12,668 nucleotides of DNA from an uncultured Eubacteriales bacterium. GTDB taxonomy: Bacteria > Bacillota > Clostridia > Oscillospirales > CAG-272. Made by a program: the position numbers and the translations under genes. The notes under the pieces are model-generated. The model did no database searches. It was not told where the DNA came from and was given only the letters and a program-made list of their open reading frames with translations. The stretch covers positions 1-12,668 of the forward strand of contig URHI01000051.1 in NCBI GenBank assembly GCA_900547565.1, in the 5' to 3' direction. Below, one piece after another: positions 12,355 to 12,668 of the stretch (its first letter is position 1; each line of letters opens with the position of its first letter).

Positions 12355-12668
12355 GAAGTTCAAGCCCTCGGTCTATTAGTATCGGTCAGCTGAACACATT
12401 ACTGTGCGTACACCTCCGACCTATCAAACTTGTAGTCTGCAAGTGACCTTACCAACTCGAAGTTGGAGGGATATCTAATCTTGAGGTGTGTTTCACGCTT
12501 AGATGCCTTCAGCGTTTATCACATCCGCACGCGGCTACCCAGCTATGCCCTTGGCAGAACAACTGGTGCACCGGAGGTGCGTCCGACCCGGTCCTTTCGT
12601 ACTAAGGTCAGCTCCTCTCAAATATCCAACGCCCACGACAGATAGGGACCGAACTGTCTCACGACGTT
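12355..12668 (-). rRNA. 23S ribosomal RNA, 3' end (partial)
   Basis: About 314 nt of the 3' end of the large-subunit rRNA on the minus strand; the 5' part lies outside the window. Conserved landmarks: AACGTCGTGAGACAGTTCGG at the window edge, the sarcin-ricin loop region (12590-12603), GGACCGGGTCGGACGCACC, and the helical tail CTGACCGATACTAATAGACC leading to the end near 12355. The sarcin-ricin tetraloop reads GAAA here. The exact 3' end is estimated. No 5S rRNA gene follows within the window. Confidence 0.97.

Noticed and set aside
11805..12356. Single 183-codon + strand gene
   Set aside because: Its first part is the reverse strand of the maturase and only about 11949-12130 matches a recombinase; a fusion frame, not a gene.
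1..12668. CRISPR array, tRNA genes, complete insertion sequences
   Set aside because: No spaced short repeats, no tRNA-like sequence and no transposase with paired terminal repeats were seen on reading both strands.

Overview
The window suggests a Gram-positive Firmicute, most likely a Clostridia lineage (Oscillospirales/Ruminococcaceae-like), probably from a metagenome assembly. The grounds are strong GGAGG ribosome binding sites, consensus sigma-A promoters, long palindromic terminators, a clostridial type of HPr-like protein, a GT4 glycosyltransferase and a clostridial-style group II intron maturase. The standard code is in use: several intact genes end in TGA. Both edges fall in repeated DNA (a near-identical gene copy on the left, 23S rRNA on the right), so this may be a contig broken at repeats.

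Left part (1-2829). The 3' end of one lipoprotein gene is followed by a complete, almost identical lipoprotein gene (355-1344, +). Convergent to it is pyruvate kinase (1414-2829, -), with a shared hairpin between them. Middle left (2830-5740): an AT-rich divergent promoter region, then a two-gene + strand operon of a YghO-like GNAT protein and a GT4 glycosyltransferase, closed by a perfect 21-bp-arm terminator that also ends the minus-strand operon from the other side.

Middle right (5745-10461, -). This is the most interesting part. An MBOAT (AlgI/DltB-type) membrane protein, a large membrane-anchored protein with two AlgJ/AlgX-like (DHHW/SGNH) modules, and an Rrf2-type regulator form a tight operon with its own promoter. 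By family, the first two should be a polysaccharide O-acetylation pair. However, the conserved histidines of the MBOAT and the Ser/His residues of both SGNH modules all appear substituted, while both long reading frames are intact. I infer a pair of pseudo-enzymes that was kept together and given another role. Upstream lies a small HTH protein gene whose promoter contains a LexA-type GAAC-N4-GTTC box. That promoter is mirror-symmetric with the promoter of a divergent HPr-like gene.

Right part (10664-12668). The HPr-like gene (+, lacking the phosphorylatable His15) and its terminator are followed by debris: a 5'-truncated group II intron with a nonsense-mutated maturase (-), joined head-on to a C-terminal scrap of a large serine recombinase (+), then the 3' end of a 23S rRNA gene (-). 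No 5S rRNA gene or tRNA is visible downstream of the 23S gene within the window.
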